64,000 nt of DNA from Prosthecochloris marina (GCF_003182595.1 NZ_PDNZ01000011.1:1-64000); one strand, 5' to 3'. Positions 1-9,780 are shown, counted from the stretch's first letter. A program made the numbers and translations. Notes: a model not told the origin generated them from the letters alone.

Positions 1-200
1 TTGTTCAACGCTATCATCCGCTCCACGATATAGGCGATCACCATCAATATCAGCGCCATCAGCACTATCACCACCTGCCCCCCCTTGTAGAGCTCGTGAA
101 AGGTCGTTCCATCCGGGGTCGTTCCCATCCAAAGGTAAAAACCCCCCGACACTACCGTCGTCACCACGATCAGGAGTAGCGTGAATATTCCTTGTTTCAT
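1..200 (-). CDS. MotA/TolQ/ExbB proton channel family protein, N-terminal part
   Basis: The reverse strand encodes 66 residues from an ATG at 198-200 and runs off the window edge. It has an N-terminal membrane segment (GIFTLLLIVVTTVVSGGFYLW), a short polar stretch with DGTTFHELYKGG, and a second membrane segment that starts VVIVLMALILMVIAYIVERM. This arrangement is typical of ExbB/TolQ-type inner-membrane proton channels, which with ExbD and TonB energise outer-membrane receptors. That would suit the three TonB-dependent receptors in this window, but the conserved C-terminal channel domain is outside it, so the choice between ExbB and TolQ is open. Confidence 0.7.
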   Translation of the reverse strand, partial: MKQGIFTLLLIVVTTVVSGGFYLWMGTTPDGTTFHELYKGGQVVIVLMALILMVIAYIVERMIALN

Positions 201-564
201 AGCATGAATATATTTTTAAACATATTGTGGATATACTACCGACTGCGGAACATGAACTCGATTGGTCACGGGAAGTATACAAATAAAAACAACTGCGAAA
301 AACCTCTGTTCAACCTCAACCGATAAGCCTTTTCAAAGTACTGTCGAGAAATTTAGAAAAAAGGAAAGTTTCAGGAAAAATCTTTTTTCTCTGATCGGTC
401 TTTTCTTGCTCGTCCCCACAAATAAATCACGATACGAATGCCCGATAATTGCGAATTGCTGTTTTTCACGCTATCATATGATCAAAAGCATCAAGCAAAC
501 CAAAAGGAAAAAAATCTGAAAAACACAATACAGACCAAGCAACAAAAGAATACAGTATCCTCCA
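201..564. other. Intergenic region between divergent exbB-like gene and dnaG
   Basis: This 364-base AT-rich stretch separates two divergent genes and must hold both promoters. A reading frame of 85 codons exists at 262-519, but its composition (many Lys, Ser, Asn, no recognisable motif) looks like chance. I see no strong hairpin, tRNA or repeat here. Confidence 0.5.
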
Positions 565-2460
565 ATGATTCCGCAGAACAAAATTGATGAAATACGTGAA
601 AGCTGCGATATCGTTGATGTGATATCGGATTATGTGAAACTCCGGCCTTCAGGCAGAAACTTCAAGGCGCTTTCACCCTTCACCAAGGAAAAAACCCCCT
701 CGTTCGTCGTCTCTCCGGACAAGCAGATTTACAAATGTTTTTCCAGCGGAAAAGGGGGAAACGTCTTTACCTTCATTATGGAAATGGAGAAGGTCTCTTT
801 CCCTGAAGCCGTCGAAATAAGCGCCAAACGCTGCGGTGTGGATATCAGCAACTACGTGAAAGGGCCAGCAACTCCTGGTCCGGCCGAGCAGACCTCCCAT
901 GAAACGCTCAAGTGGGCGGCAAGGCTTTTCAACCGACTGCTTAATTCCTCGGATGGAAAAGCAGGACTCGGTTATCTTGTAACCAAAAGAGGCCTGACAC
1001 CCAAAACCATAACAACATTCGGCCTTGGCTGTGCACCCGACCAGTGGGAATATCTGCTTTCCCATGCAAAACGCTCAAAAATACCACTCGAGCATCTTGT
1101 CTCAACCGGCCTTGTTTATCACAACCCGAAAAAAAACTCTTACTACGATTATTTTCGCAACCGGATCATGTTTCCAATTTTTTCCATTGGAGGCCAGGTC
1201 ATCGGTTTTGGGGGAAGAACACTCAGCAGCGATAAAAACGCTCCCAAATACCTCAATTCCCCCGAAAACAGAGTCTTTGACAAATCAAAAGTCCTTTATG
1301 GCCTGCATGCAGCGAAAGAAACCATTCGCAAAGAGGCCTTGGCTATTCTTGTAGAAGGCTATATGGATGTACTGGCTCTTCACCAGGCTGATCTCTGCAA
1401 TGCAGTAGCATCCTGCGGTACTGCACTGACCCGCGAACAGGCAAAAATATTGCGAAGATACACCGAAGACGTGCTCTTTGTCTATGACGGTGACGAAGCC
1501 GGTATAAAGTCAATGCTTTCAGGAATTGACATCCTTGTCGGGTCAGGTCTTACGCCATGGATAGCCTCTCTCCCGAAAGGTGAAGATCCGGATAGTCTGA
1601 TAAGAAAAAAAGGGAAAGAGGGGTTTCTGCAGTTCGTGGAAAGCTCACGAGAATCGTTCACCGATTTCCAAATCTCCTTTTACCGCAAGCTCGGTTTTTT
1701 CGAACAGCCAGAGAAAAAATCACAAGCGGTCCATGAAATGCTCAAAACGGTCGCACTTGTTCCCGACACTATCCGCAAAGAATTTTACCTGCAGAAGCTC
1801 GAACAAAAAGTCGGCATAAGCGTACCGGTTCTCAAGAAGATCATGGCTGAGGATAAATCAGTTAAGCGTCTTTTAAAACGATCTGAGAATGAAAAAGAGG
1901 CTGCAGATAAAAGTACCGCAAATAAAACCTCGCTTTCGGTGCTTGAAAAAACATTTATCAAAGCATTGCTCGAAAGCACCTGGTATGGAAACGAAGTACT
2001 TGAGTTTTGCGCTTCGCATGAAGCTCTCCTGAAACTATCCAATCCACTTGCAACCCATATACTCCAACACCTTGTCGAACGATATCGAGAAAAACAGAGC
2101 GTTCCTGACAGCTACCTCGACATTACAACGGAAATAAGCTCGATATCGCTTCCCGAAGCACGCGACCTCGCTTCAGGCCTCTTGATAGATCCTCCGGTGA
2201 GCAACCGATGGTACGAATCATTCGATGAAAAGCAGCAAAAAGCCAAACGGTGTTTAACCGCCTTTCTCGATTCAGTGAGAAGCCTTATTCTGGAAAATTT
2301 CCGAGAAAAAAGAAAGCGGGTAACTGAAAAACTACGCACCGCTCCTGATCTCGACACGGAAAAAAAACTTGCCGCCGAACTCAACATTTTGCGAAAGGAA
2401 GAACAAACAACCGAAGCAGAGGTCAATAAGATGATCAAGATCATTCTGCAAAGCCATTAA
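565..2460 (+). CDS. dnaG: DNA primase DnaG
   Basis: This is the replicative primase (631 residues, normal length), which makes RNA primers at the replication fork. An N-terminal zinc-ribbon region (about residues 30-70) is followed by the catalytic core and TOPRIM domain, seen as ILVEGYMDVLAL near residue 265 and VLFVYDGDEAG near residue 308, which carry the metal-binding Glu and Asp residues. The C-terminal third is the helicase-binding part. Three of the four zinc ligands of the E. coli enzyme are replaced: the positions corresponding to Cys40, His43 and Cys64 are Ser37, Thr40 and Ser61, and only Cys58 remains. The rest of the fold motif (KTPSFVVSPDKQIYKCF) is intact. Loss of this zinc site is, to my knowledge, a lineage trait of the Bacteroidota/Chlorobi group and not a sign of decay. 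The start at 565 opens directly into the conserved primase N terminus. Confidence 0.97.
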   Translation: MIPQNKIDEIRESCDIVDVISDYVKLRPSGRNFKALSPFTKEKTPSFVVSPDKQIYKCFSSGKGGNVFTFIMEMEKVSFPEAVEISAKRCGVDISNYVKGPATPGPAEQTSHETLKWAARLFNRLLNSSDGKAGLGYLVTKRGLTPKTITTFGLGCAPDQWEYLLSHAKRSKIPLEHLVSTGLVYHNPKKNSYYDYFRNRIMFPIFSIGGQVIGFGGRTLSSDKNAPKYLNSPENRVFDKSKVLYGLHAAKETIRKEALAILVEGYMDVLALHQADLCNAVASCGTALTREQAKILRRYTEDVLFVYDGDEAGIKSMLSGIDILVGSGLTPWIASLPKGEDPDSLIRKKGKEGFLQFVESSRESFTDFQISFYRKLGFFEQPEKKSQAVHEMLKTVALVPDTIRKEFYLQKLEQKVGISVPVLKKIMAEDKSVKRLLKRSENEKEAADKSTANKTSLSVLEKTFIKALLESTWYGNEVLEFCASHEALLKLSNPLATHILQHLVERYREKQSVPDSYLDITTEISSISLPEARDLASGLLIDPPVSNRWYESFDEKQQKAKRCLTAFLDSVRSLILENFREKRKRVTEKLRTAPDLDTEKKLAAELNILRKEEQTTEAEVNKMIKIILQSH

Positions 2461-2587
2461 GTGCGATCCCGCACCGGTACTGTCGCTTAAAAAAAATGCC
2501 TTAGTGTAGCTAAATCGTACTAAGTGTGCGATTTATTTCGTATAATATTATCACAAAATCACTGTTAACCCCCGACAAACAACCCCT

Positions 2588-2692
2588 ATGCTTTTCGAGT
2601 TCATACATTCGAACATGTTTTTCGAGCTTATGACGTTCCTTTCAGTGTACCTATTGGCAGGTCTCCTGTGGCTTGCGCTCAAGCGCAGGTAA
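2588..2692 (+). CDS. Possible small single-pass membrane protein (34 aa)
   Basis: A 34-codon frame starts at ATG 2588 and ends at TAA 2690-2692. It encodes a short N terminus, a hydrophobic stretch (FLSVYLLAGLLWLAL) and a KRR tail, which is what a small inner-membrane protein with a cytoplasmic positive end would look like. There is no clear Shine-Dalgarno sequence and no family is recognisable. It sits in the gap between dnaG and the convergent DUF2784 gene. It could equally be a chance frame. Confidence 0.3.
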   Translation: MLFEFIHSNMFFELMTFLSVYLLAGLLWLALKRR

Positions 2693-2734
2693 CAACAAAT
2701 CCCAATGTTTTCGGCAGCACTCCCTTTTTTCATC

Positions 2735-3103
2735 TCACTTCTTGCGTAACGAGAAAACTGTGTATCCACCATAAAAAAGAAGATTCACAACAATCACCAA
2801 TGCCCCAAGAAAATACTGTATCTCCTGGGTAAGACCTGCCGGATAAACAATGGGAAGAAGATAGTGCCCGATAAACCCTCCCTCGTAACCGGAACCTTGT
2901 GCTTTATATCGAAGATAGTTTTCCAGAGGAGTCAGGGGACATATCCACCCTTTCCACTCGATCATCACAGCCCAGACAACTGCAGGGAGATGGAACCATG
3001 CGACCCAGCGTTTCACAAAGAGCAGTAATCCGCCTGCAATGACGAAGATGATAAACAAAAGATGGAACGCCACAACAACATCCGCAGCAATATCGTAGAC
3101 CAT
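2735..3103 (-). CDS. DUF2784 family membrane protein
   Basis: The 122-residue product has about four membrane segments and the features of the DUF2784 family: an early FHLLFIIFVIAGG segment, a central WKGWICPLTPLENYLR motif and a final segment ending in LRKK. The family has no established function. It is full length and stands alone, convergent with the dnaG side and with glyA further upstream on the same strand. No regulatory feature is evident. Confidence 0.8.
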   Translation of the reverse strand: MVYDIAADVVVAFHLLFIIFVIAGGLLLFVKRWVAWFHLPAVVWAVMIEWKGWICPLTPLENYLRYKAQGSGYEGGFIGHYLLPIVYPAGLTQEIQYFLGALVIVVNLLFYGGYTVFSLRKK

Positions 3104-3218
3104 GATTTCTCAGATAAGAACGTGACGAGTTGGGAGGGATAGCATTCGACCCCGAGATCCGATATTGGCTTTGAGAACATCAGACAAGCCTCTAATGAAT
3201 TGCCATCACCGAAGCACA

Positions 3219-3246
3219 GTAGGGGCGAAAAATTTTTCGCCCCTAC
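3219..3246. repeat. 28-bp perfect palindrome (GTAGGGGCGA type)
   Basis: The sequence GTAGGGGCGAAAAA is followed directly by its exact complement, giving a 28-base perfect palindrome in the gap between the DUF2784 gene and glyA. It resembles the short GTAGGGGC-type repeats scattered through many bacterial genomes; a related GCCCCTAC-ended hairpin occurs at 34976-35006. It could act as a hairpin in the transcript of either neighbour. Confidence 0.7.
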
Positions 3247-3332
3247 GGGATCATCCACAAATATCTCACATGAGCGAGCATCCCGACATGTCGCTTAACA
3301 ATTCAACAGTCTTCCGAATTCCAGCTTCTCAT

Positions 3333-4655
3333 TCATGGAGTAGGGCCAAAATCATTGAGAGGTAATGCTCCGCACATCGCCTTGACATCCTCCCTCACTT
3401 CCGCACAAACTTTTTCTGACTGATCACCGTTAGCTGCACTGATTACCCTATCGATGAACCCTACAATGGCTTCTGCATGTGATTCGCTCATCCCTCTTGT
3501 CGTCATCGCCGGAGTTCCGATACGGATACCACTCGTCACAAAAGGAGACTTATCATCGAATGGCACCATATTTTTGTTGACCGTAATACCTGCCTCGTGC
3601 AGAAGGTTTTCCGCTACCTTTCCGGTAACATCCTTGTTGCGCAGATCAATCAGCATGAGATGGTTTTTTGTTCCACCGCTGACAATGTGGTAATCAAGAC
3701 CGATAAACTTGTCAGCCATAACAGCTGCATTTTTACGAACCTGTACGGCATAATCATGGAACTCGGGCTGCAAGGCTTCACCGAAAGCAACACCCTTGGC
3801 AGCAATGATATGCATAAGCGGACCACCCTGAATACCCGGCATGATCTCGGCATCTATCACCTCAGACATCATTTTGGTACGCACACCTTTCTTTGTCTTT
3901 ACGGTAATCCCAAGAGGATTCTCAAAGTCCTGACCCATCATGATCATGCCCCCCCGAGGTCCACGAAGGGTCTTGTGAGTTGTCGTTGTCACAAAATGAC
4001 AATGCGGTATAGGGTCGTTTAATAAACCGGAAGCAATAAGACCTGCCGGATGAGCGATATCGGCCATGAGAAAAGCCCCTGCCTTATCGGCTACCTCCCT
4101 GAATGCTTTGAAATCAAACCCCTGGGAATAGGCACTTGCCCCGCAAATGATAAGCTTCGGACGAACCTGAAGAGCCATTTCCTCGATCTTGTTCATATCG
4201 ATACAACCTGTCGCCCTGTCTACCCCATAGGTATGGGCATCAAAAAACTGACCTGAAAAATTGACCTTGCTTCCATGAGTCAAATGGCCACCGTGTGAGA
4301 GATCGAGTCCCATAATTTTGTCGCCGGGCTTCAATACAGCAAACAGCACTCCCATGTTCGCACTCGAACCCGAATGTGGCTGGACATTGACATACTCGCA
4401 ACCGAACAGTTTTTTTGCACGTTCCCTTGCAAGATTTTCCGCAACATCGACAAATTCACATCCCCCGTAATACCTTTTGCCAGGATATCCTTCGGCATAT
4501 TTGTTTGTCATGACCGAACCACAAGCTTCCATAACGGCCCTGCTTGCAAAATTCTCCGATGCAATCAGTTCGAGAGTTTCTGTCTGGCGACGAACCTCTC
4601 CGCTTATCGCCTCAAAAATCTCTTTATCCTGTTTCTGAAGGACATCCATGTTCAT
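3333..4655 (-). CDS. glyA: Serine hydroxymethyltransferase
   Basis: GlyA interconverts serine and glycine using pyridoxal phosphate and tetrahydrofolate and is the main source of one-carbon units. The 440-residue product has the family layout: [13 protein letters not shown] near the N terminus, [19 protein letters not shown], and the PLP-lysine motif [14 protein letters not shown], with the Lys forming the Schiff base. Length is slightly above the usual 415-430 but normal for this group. It is monocistronic as far as I can see, with ribBA upstream on the same strand after a 150-base gap. Confidence 0.97.
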   Translation of the reverse strand: MNMDVLQKQDKEIFEAISGEVRRQTETLELIASENFASRAVMEACGSVMTNKYAEGYPGKRYYGGCEFVDVAENLARERAKKLFGCEYVNVQPHSGSSANMGVLFAVLKPGDKIMGLDLSHGGHLTHGSKVNFSGQFFDAHTYGVDRATGCIDMNKIEEMALQVRPKLIICGASAYSQGFDFKAFREVADKAGAFLMADIAHPAGLIASGLLNDPIPHCHFVTTTTHKTLRGPRGGMIMMGQDFENPLGITVKTKKGVRTKMMSEVIDAEIMPGIQGGPLMHIIAAKGVAFGEALQPEFHDYAVQVRKNAAVMADKFIGLDYHIVSGGTKNHLMLIDLRNKDVTGKVAENLLHEAGITVNKNMVPFDDKSPFVTSGIRIGTPAMTTRGMSESHAEAIVGFIDRVISAANGDQSEKVCAEVREDVKAMCGALPLNDFGPTP

Positions 4656-4805
4656 ATGCTGTTTATTCTTCTTATAGTTAATGGTTAGTTACCGATTGAC
4701 TCACAACACTTACCTGGAGATAATCGTATCCGTCTTCAACATATCAATACAGTTCAACAGCCCTCTGTCTCCGATACACTCTTCTTGGCTATCGAGCTTG
4801 GCTTA

Positions 4806-6062
4806 TCATTTATGCTGATGGTCGTTTTCAGATGTACAAATGCAGGAACACGAAATCATATGCCCCATTTTATCCCGCTTGGTCTCAAGATACATTTGAT
4901 TGACCGAATTAGGAGCTATTTCAATCGGAACCCTTTCGACTATCTCGAGCTCATATCCTTCAAGCCCTATAATCTTTTTCGGGTTGTTGGTCATCAGACG
5001 CATTTTCTTCACCCCGAGATCCTGAAGAATTTGCGCCCCGATACCATAATCCCTAAGGTCAGCCTTGAACCCGAGTTTTTCATTGGCTTCCACCGTATCG
5101 AAACCTTGATCCTGAAGATTATACGCTTTGAGTTTGTTGATAAGACCGATACCACGCCCTTCCTGCATCAGGTAAACAAGAACGCCCCTGCCATCTTTTT
5201 CGATCTGCTGCAAGGCAGCGGCAAGCTGGTTTCCGCAGTCACAACGCAACGAAGCAAAAACATCGCCAGTAGCACATTGAGAATGGACACGCACCAGAAC
5301 CGGCTCGTCAGTATCTACGTCACCTTTTACAAAAGCGAGATTGTTTTGCTGTTTATCATCACAACATGTTCCATAGGCAATCAGCTTGAACTCTCCGTGC
5401 ATCGTCGGCAGCTTTGTTTCCACCAACCGTGAAACCAGTTTCTTGCGTTTCATCTGATAGGCAACGAGATCCTTTATGGTAATCAGCTTCAACCCGAATT
5501 TCTCTTTGATCTTCAGGAGCTCGGGCAACCTGGCCATACTTCCGTCGTCATGCAAGATTTCACAGAGAAGTCCTGTAGGTGAACACCCTGCAAGTTCGGC
5601 AAGATCAACCGCGGCTTCTGTATGACCGACTCTTCTGAGAACCCCCCCATCCATTGCACGCAAAGGGAAAATATGGCCGGGCCTCGAAAAATCGTCCGCA
5701 TGGGTATCAGGGTCTCCCAGCATCTTTATCGTCATGTACCGATCGTAGGCAGAAATACCGGTTGTCACCCCTTCGGCAAGAGCATCGACCGATACGGTAA
5801 AATTGGTTTCATGCTGTGAAGTGTTTCGTTGAACCATAGGATCGAGCTGCAATTCTTTCGAGCGTTCCATAGTCACTGCGACACAGAGCAAACCTCTTGC
5901 CTCCTTCGTGATGAAGTTCACCATTTCCGGGGTTACTTTTTCAGCGGCAGCTATAAAATCACCTTCGTCCTCACGGTCCTCATCATCGATAACAATAACA
6001 AGCTTTCCCGCCTTTATATCCTCAATTGCCGACTCAATTGAATCAATCTTCGACTGTTCCAT
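4806..6062 (-). CDS. ribBA: Bifunctional DHBP synthase / GTP cyclohydrolase II
   Basis: This 418-residue enzyme supplies both precursors of riboflavin: the N-terminal domain converts ribulose 5-phosphate to 3,4-dihydroxy-2-butanone 4-phosphate, and the C-terminal domain opens GTP. The first domain shows [11 protein letters not shown] near residue 25, the acidic metal-binding motif of RibB. The second shows the zinc site in [19 protein letters not shown] (C-x10-C-x-C) and [17 protein letters not shown] of RibA. Both active sites look complete. The upstream 290 bases show no sequence I could recognise as an FMN riboswitch. Confidence 0.96.
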   Translation of the reverse strand: MEQSKIDSIESAIEDIKAGKLVIVIDDEDREDEGDFIAAAEKVTPEMVNFITKEARGLLCVAVTMERSKELQLDPMVQRNTSQHETNFTVSVDALAEGVTTGISAYDRYMTIKMLGDPDTHADDFSRPGHIFPLRAMDGGVLRRVGHTEAAVDLAELAGCSPTGLLCEILHDDGSMARLPELLKIKEKFGLKLITIKDLVAYQMKRKKLVSRLVETKLPTMHGEFKLIAYGTCCDDKQQNNLAFVKGDVDTDEPVLVRVHSQCATGDVFASLRCDCGNQLAAALQQIEKDGRGVLVYLMQEGRGIGLINKLKAYNLQDQGFDTVEANEKLGFKADLRDYGIGAQILQDLGVKKMRLMTNNPKKIIGLEGYELEIVERVPIEIAPNSVNQMYLETKRDKMGHMISCSCICTSENDHQHK

Positions 6063-6349
6063 ACTGATATATCCCTAATGTTAATGACCCCTGTAAAAAA
6101 CCAAACCGGCACTCCAAAGCAGTTGCATTTCTACTCAAAAGAAATGATGGAATGCGGCGGTAAAACAGGTGGTCCGAAACTCCATATAACGTACAGTAAT
6201 GTAAAAAATCTTCGGATACAACCCCCCTCTTTGATAACCCTTCACATTTTTGTATACTTCACGGATTTACGATTACCAGGGTATTTTTCTTATCTTTCTT
6301 TATCAGTTTCAGCTTTTCCTGTAAGCTACGTAAAACTCATCGACTCTGC

Positions 6350-8206
6350 ATGACAACAGCAGCTTCAGACCTGTCCGAAGAAGTCCTCAGCCTGACTTGT
6401 AAAATATCTAAAGAACATCTTTTAAAGGCAAAAGAACACGGTTTTTCCGACTGTCAACTTGCCTACATCTTCGATGTTTCCGATCAAGACATCCGTAACC
6501 TGAGAAAACAGTACGGTCTTGACTCCGTATTTAAAACGGTTGACACCTGTGCGGCTGAATTTGACGCAAAAACACCCTATCATTACTCGACATACGACAA
6601 GGAAAACGAGTCGGTTCGTTCAGATCGTAAAAAAGTGGTTATACTGGGAGGTGGCCCGAACCGTATCGGGCAAGGAATAGAATTCGATTACTGTTGCGTT
6701 CAAGCCGTTTTTGCACTCAGGGAAGCCGGTTACGAGTCTATCATGATCAACTGCAACCCTGAAACCGTTTCTACCGACTACGACATCGCAGACAAGCTGT
6801 ATTTCGAACCCCTTACGTTCGAAGACACCATTCGTATTCTCGAGCATGAACAGCCCCTTGGCGTCATTGTAAGCTTTGGAGGTCAGACACCGCTGAAACT
6901 TTCCACAAAACTCGAAGAAGCGGGAGTTGCAATTCTCGGCACGTCATCCAAAGGAATTGACCTTGCCGAAGACAGAAAAAAATTCGGAGCGCTTCTTCGT
7001 AAGCTCGACATCCCACATCCGGATTATGATACCGCGGTTTCGTTCGAAGAAGCACAGGAGATCACCGGCAGAATCGGTTATCCGGTCCTGGTAAGACCCA
7101 GTTATGTCCTGGGGGGACGAGCGATGAAAATCATATACAGCGATGACTCGCTCAAGGAATATGTCGACCAGGCATTGTTCATCTCGGAGAAATATCCGCT
7201 GTTGATCGATCGCTTTCTTGAAACCGCTGTTGAATTCGATATCGATGCGCTTGCAGATAGTACGGACTGCGTTGTCAGCGGTATGATGCAGCATGTCGAA
7301 GCCGCCGGTATACACAGCGGGGACTCGACCTCCATTCTTCCTTACCATAACATCGATCCGTCTGTTATCGAAACCATGAAAGAGTATACACGCAGGCTTG
7401 CCGAAAGCCTGAATGTGGTTGGATTGATGAACGTTCAGTATGCTGTTCAGAATAACAAGGTATACGTCATCGAAGTTAATCCCAGAGCAAGCCGTACCGT
7501 TCCGTTCGTTGGGAAAGCGACCGCTGTACCGCTTGTAAAAATCGCAACACGGGTCATGCTTGGAGAAAAGCTCTCGGACCTTCGCAAGGAATACCGCCTG
7601 GCTGACTGCGATGAACTGGGCATGAGCCACCTTGCCATCAAGGAGCCGGTCTTTCCATTCTCGAAATTCCTGAAGTCCGGAGTGTATCTCGGTCCGGAAA
7701 TGCGTTCAACGGGAGAAGCCATGAGCCTCGCATACGATTTTCCCGAAGCTTTCGCAAAAGCATACCAGGCAGCGAACATGGAGCTTCCGACATCCGGATC
7801 GGTGTTTATCAGCGTAAACAATCATGATAAAGACGAAAGAATCATCAATATCGCAAAAAAACTCTACGATATTGGATTCGACCTCATAGCCACGGCAGGA
7901 ACGCAACAGTTTCTTGCTGACAACGGTATTGAATGCAAAAAAGTGTTCAAAGTTGGCGAAGAAGGACGACCGAATGTCTTTGACACGATCAGGCTCGGCA
8001 AGATCGACCTTGTCATCAACACCCCTCTGGGTGAAAGAGCATTGCATGACGAGGAAGCTATCGGGGCGGCATCGGTCATGAACGGCGTTCCATTTGTCAC
8101 CACCATCGAAGCTGCCGAGGCGTCCGTGCAGGCAATTGCATGCCTTCGTCAACAGGAGTTTGGCGTTAAAAGTCTGCAGGAATACGCCGCTTACCGGCAA
8201 GCGTAA
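6350..8206 (+). CDS. carB: Carbamoyl-phosphate synthase large subunit, C-terminal half (split CarB)
   Basis: This 618-residue protein matches only the second half of the usual ~1070-residue CarB. About 100 residues of the oligomerisation region are followed by the second ATP-grasp synthetase (VVILGGGPNRIGQGIEFDYC, GYPVLVRPSYVLGG, YVIEVNPRASRTVPFV) and the C-terminal MGS-like allosteric domain (GSVFISVNNHDKDE). The half that phosphorylates carbamate is here; the bicarbonate-phosphorylating half and carA are not in the window. It has its own start and a clean N terminus, so this is a split gene rather than a truncation. The last 16 bases overlap the convergent gene at 8191-8646. Confidence 0.93.
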   Translation: MTTAASDLSEEVLSLTCKISKEHLLKAKEHGFSDCQLAYIFDVSDQDIRNLRKQYGLDSVFKTVDTCAAEFDAKTPYHYSTYDKENESVRSDRKKVVILGGGPNRIGQGIEFDYCCVQAVFALREAGYESIMINCNPETVSTDYDIADKLYFEPLTFEDTIRILEHEQPLGVIVSFGGQTPLKLSTKLEEAGVAILGTSSKGIDLAEDRKKFGALLRKLDIPHPDYDTAVSFEEAQEITGRIGYPVLVRPSYVLGGRAMKIIYSDDSLKEYVDQALFISEKYPLLIDRFLETAVEFDIDALADSTDCVVSGMMQHVEAAGIHSGDSTSILPYHNIDPSVIETMKEYTRRLAESLNVVGLMNVQYAVQNNKVYVIEVNPRASRTVPFVGKATAVPLVKIATRVMLGEKLSDLRKEYRLADCDELGMSHLAIKEPVFPFSKFLKSGVYLGPEMRSTGEAMSLAYDFPEAFAKAYQAANMELPTSGSVFISVNNHDKDERIINIAKKLYDIGFDLIATAGTQQFLADNGIECKKVFKVGEEGRPNVFDTIRLGKIDLVINTPLGERALHDEEAIGAASVMNGVPFVTTIEAAEASVQAIACLRQQEFGVKSLQEYAAYRQA

Positions 8207-8646
8207 ATGTTCCCGAGAAACTCCAGAGTCATAGCGTAAATACCCGGCTCCGAGCTTGATCTCGGGCCGGCGATATTCACTACCTCGATATTGTTGTTTA
8301 CCAACCAGTCAAACACCTCCCGTTCTTTCCCGAAACCTCCTGATTCGGCTGTGAAGACCGGCTTTCCCTGTTTTCGGGCGACCTCACAGGTATAGAGAGT
8401 ACCACCTGTCAACTCAAGGCTGAAGATAACCAACGTGCCGTCGGAATCTCTCACATTCCATTCGGTCCGCTGATTATACTCTTTTCGAGGCGTTTCATTC
8501 AGGCGGTATCTTTCATCCAGTTTTCCATCTTCTGCCAGCCTCCCTTTCGGGCACCACCCACCGTGCTCAATTCCATGCGCCAAAGCAAAATCCAAGGCTG
8601 CCCGATCGACACCGGTCTGTCCGCCAGAAACAATTTTCCGGAACAT
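8191..8646 (-). CDS. Putative molybdenum carrier / SLOG (YpsA-like) family protein
   Basis: The 151-residue product begins FRKIVSGGQTGVDRAALDFAL, the nucleotide-binding loop of the SLOG/Rossmann-like group known as 'putative molybdenum carrier' proteins. It continues with GGWCPKGRLAEDG and TVIFSLELTGGT-like segments of the same fold. The family binds nucleotide-type ligands or Moco in its best studied relatives, but the role here is unknown. It lies 12 bases downstream of the Rieske-like gene on the same strand, so the two are probably co-transcribed. Its 3' end overlaps carB tail to tail. Confidence 0.8.
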   Translation of the reverse strand: MFRKIVSGGQTGVDRAALDFALAHGIEHGGWCPKGRLAEDGKLDERYRLNETPRKEYNQRTEWNVRDSDGTLVIFSLELTGGTLYTCEVARKQGKPVFTAESGGFGKEREVFDWLVNNNIEVVNIAGPRSSSEPGIYAMTLEFLGNIYACR

Positions 8647-8658
8647 TGAACAGCAATT

Positions 8659-9075
8659 CTATACAACTATGCTCAAGGTTTCTCCCATTCGGCTCACCTC
8701 ATAAACCTTCAAAGGTCCTTTTCCAGGGCCTTCGACCAAAGTACCATCATAGTTGAATGTTGAAGTTCCGATACTGCAGCACTGAACTGTTTTTGTTCCG
8801 GGAACAGGATCGAGAGCACGCTTTCCATGAGTGCATCTGTTTTCGAAAGCGTGATATTCCCCATCATCCCCATGCACAACAAGTACAGGAATATCAACCC
8901 CTTTCCCCTCAATCCGTATGGCGGAGCCTTTACTGCCGAGCTCGGGCATCATGTTAAGGTCAATAGTGATTTTTTCATCTACCTTTTTCCAACTTTGCTC
9001 CTGCTGAGGCTTGGGAGTCGCACAGATACCGAACAAACGCTGGAAAAAATTTCTATCGAGTTTTTTTACGCTCAT
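8659..9075 (-). CDS. Rieske-type [2Fe-2S]-like protein with an altered second ligand motif
   Basis: The 138-residue protein has a Rieske-like core in its second half. The first ligand pair is clear in NRCTHGKRALDP (C-x-H). The second pair, normally C-x2-H-G, reads QCCSIGTSTFNYDG, so the His position is occupied by Ile. The remaining Cys residues could still bind metal, but a normal Rieske cluster would not be expected. About 40 N-terminal residues are charged and have no signal peptide, suggesting a cytoplasmic protein. It is the first gene of a likely two-gene operon with the SLOG protein. A lineage-specific family with this substitution is possible; I cannot tell from one sequence. Confidence 0.72.
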   Translation of the reverse strand: MSVKKLDRNFFQRLFGICATPKPQQEQSWKKVDEKITIDLNMMPELGSKGSAIRIEGKGVDIPVLVVHGDDGEYHAFENRCTHGKRALDPVPGTKTVQCCSIGTSTFNYDGTLVEGPGKGPLKVYEVSRMGETLSIVV

Positions 9076-9166
9076 TTTTATCGTAATTGATGGTTGACAT
9101 TGTACACCGAAACATTGAAATTTACATTAACGAACCTGTCACGCCAACACACCTTTTCCTTTTCCC

Positions 9167-9652
9167 ATGAATACATCATTATCTGAACTTCTCGACCTGT
9201 CTATAGCCCACGAAATCAATATCAGCCGGCTTTACACACTGTTTCACGAACTCTTCGAGGAAGACGAAGAGTTCTGGTGGCAGCTTTCGATCGAAGAACG
9301 AAACCACGCCGCACTTCTCCGTAATGAAAAAAACATTCAAAAACCTTCCGGTCTCCTCCCGGAAAACCTGCTGACCTCCGATCTCAAGGCTCTGCAATCC
9401 TCAAACGCCGAACTTGAAACCCTTATCGCCGAGTACAAGACCAACCCGCCTTCACGCCAGGATGCATTTCAAACCGCGTATGATCTCGAACAATCTGTTG
9501 GAGAAATCCATTACCAGGAGTTCATGAACAGAAAATCCTGCTCTCTTTCCGACGAATTGTTCAAGCAACTCAACCTCGAAGACAAAGATCATGCCGACCG
9601 CATACAATCCTACATGCTGGAGCACGGCATCCCCTTTCGAGAAAAAGACTGA
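9167..9652 (+). CDS. Ferritin-like / rubrerythrin-type diiron protein
   Basis: The 161-residue helical protein carries two E-x-x-H type motifs in the spacing of ferritin-like diiron proteins: SIEERNHAALLRNE near residue 45 and LEDKDHADRIQ near residue 145, with additional carboxylates in IAHEINISR and DLEQSVGEIHYQEF. No rubredoxin-type Cys motif is present. It would be a cytoplasmic diiron protein, plausible for oxidant defence or iron handling. It is divergent from the Rieske-like gene (91-base shared promoter region) and precedes the feo operon. The precise substrate is not predictable. Confidence 0.75.
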   Translation: MNTSLSELLDLSIAHEINISRLYTLFHELFEEDEEFWWQLSIEERNHAALLRNEKNIQKPSGLLPENLLTSDLKALQSSNAELETLIAEYKTNPPSRQDAFQTAYDLEQSVGEIHYQEFMNRKSCSLSDELFKQLNLEDKDHADRIQSYMLEHGIPFREKD

Positions 9653-9750
9653 ACTGAAACATATTGTGACTGTGCGTTGCTCCTTTTCTGAAAACGCATA
9701 ATAACTCAATATCGGTATCAAACCCCACCGATTCTCCTTTTTCAAAAAAC

Positions 9751-9780
9751 CTATTTGTATTTAGTCCATTTAAATCAATA
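9751..9780 (+). promoter_or_regulatory. Possible regulatory box upstream of feoA (weak)
   Basis: The 304-base gap between the ferritin-like gene and feoA contains TATTTGTATTTAGTCCATTT, which partly resembles the ATTTAG half of the conserved palindrome found at four other sites in the window. The match is incomplete and the symmetry is poor. It is placed where an operator for the iron-import operon would be expected. I see no other structure in the gap. Confidence 0.25.

Noticed and set aside
262..519. An 85-codon forward frame upstream of dnaG
   Set aside because: Lys/Ser/Asn-rich translation without a motif or ribosome site, typical of AT-rich noncoding DNA.
6063..6349. Possible FMN riboswitch upstream of ribBA
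   Set aside because: I could not find the conserved core segments of the FMN aptamer on the reverse strand.
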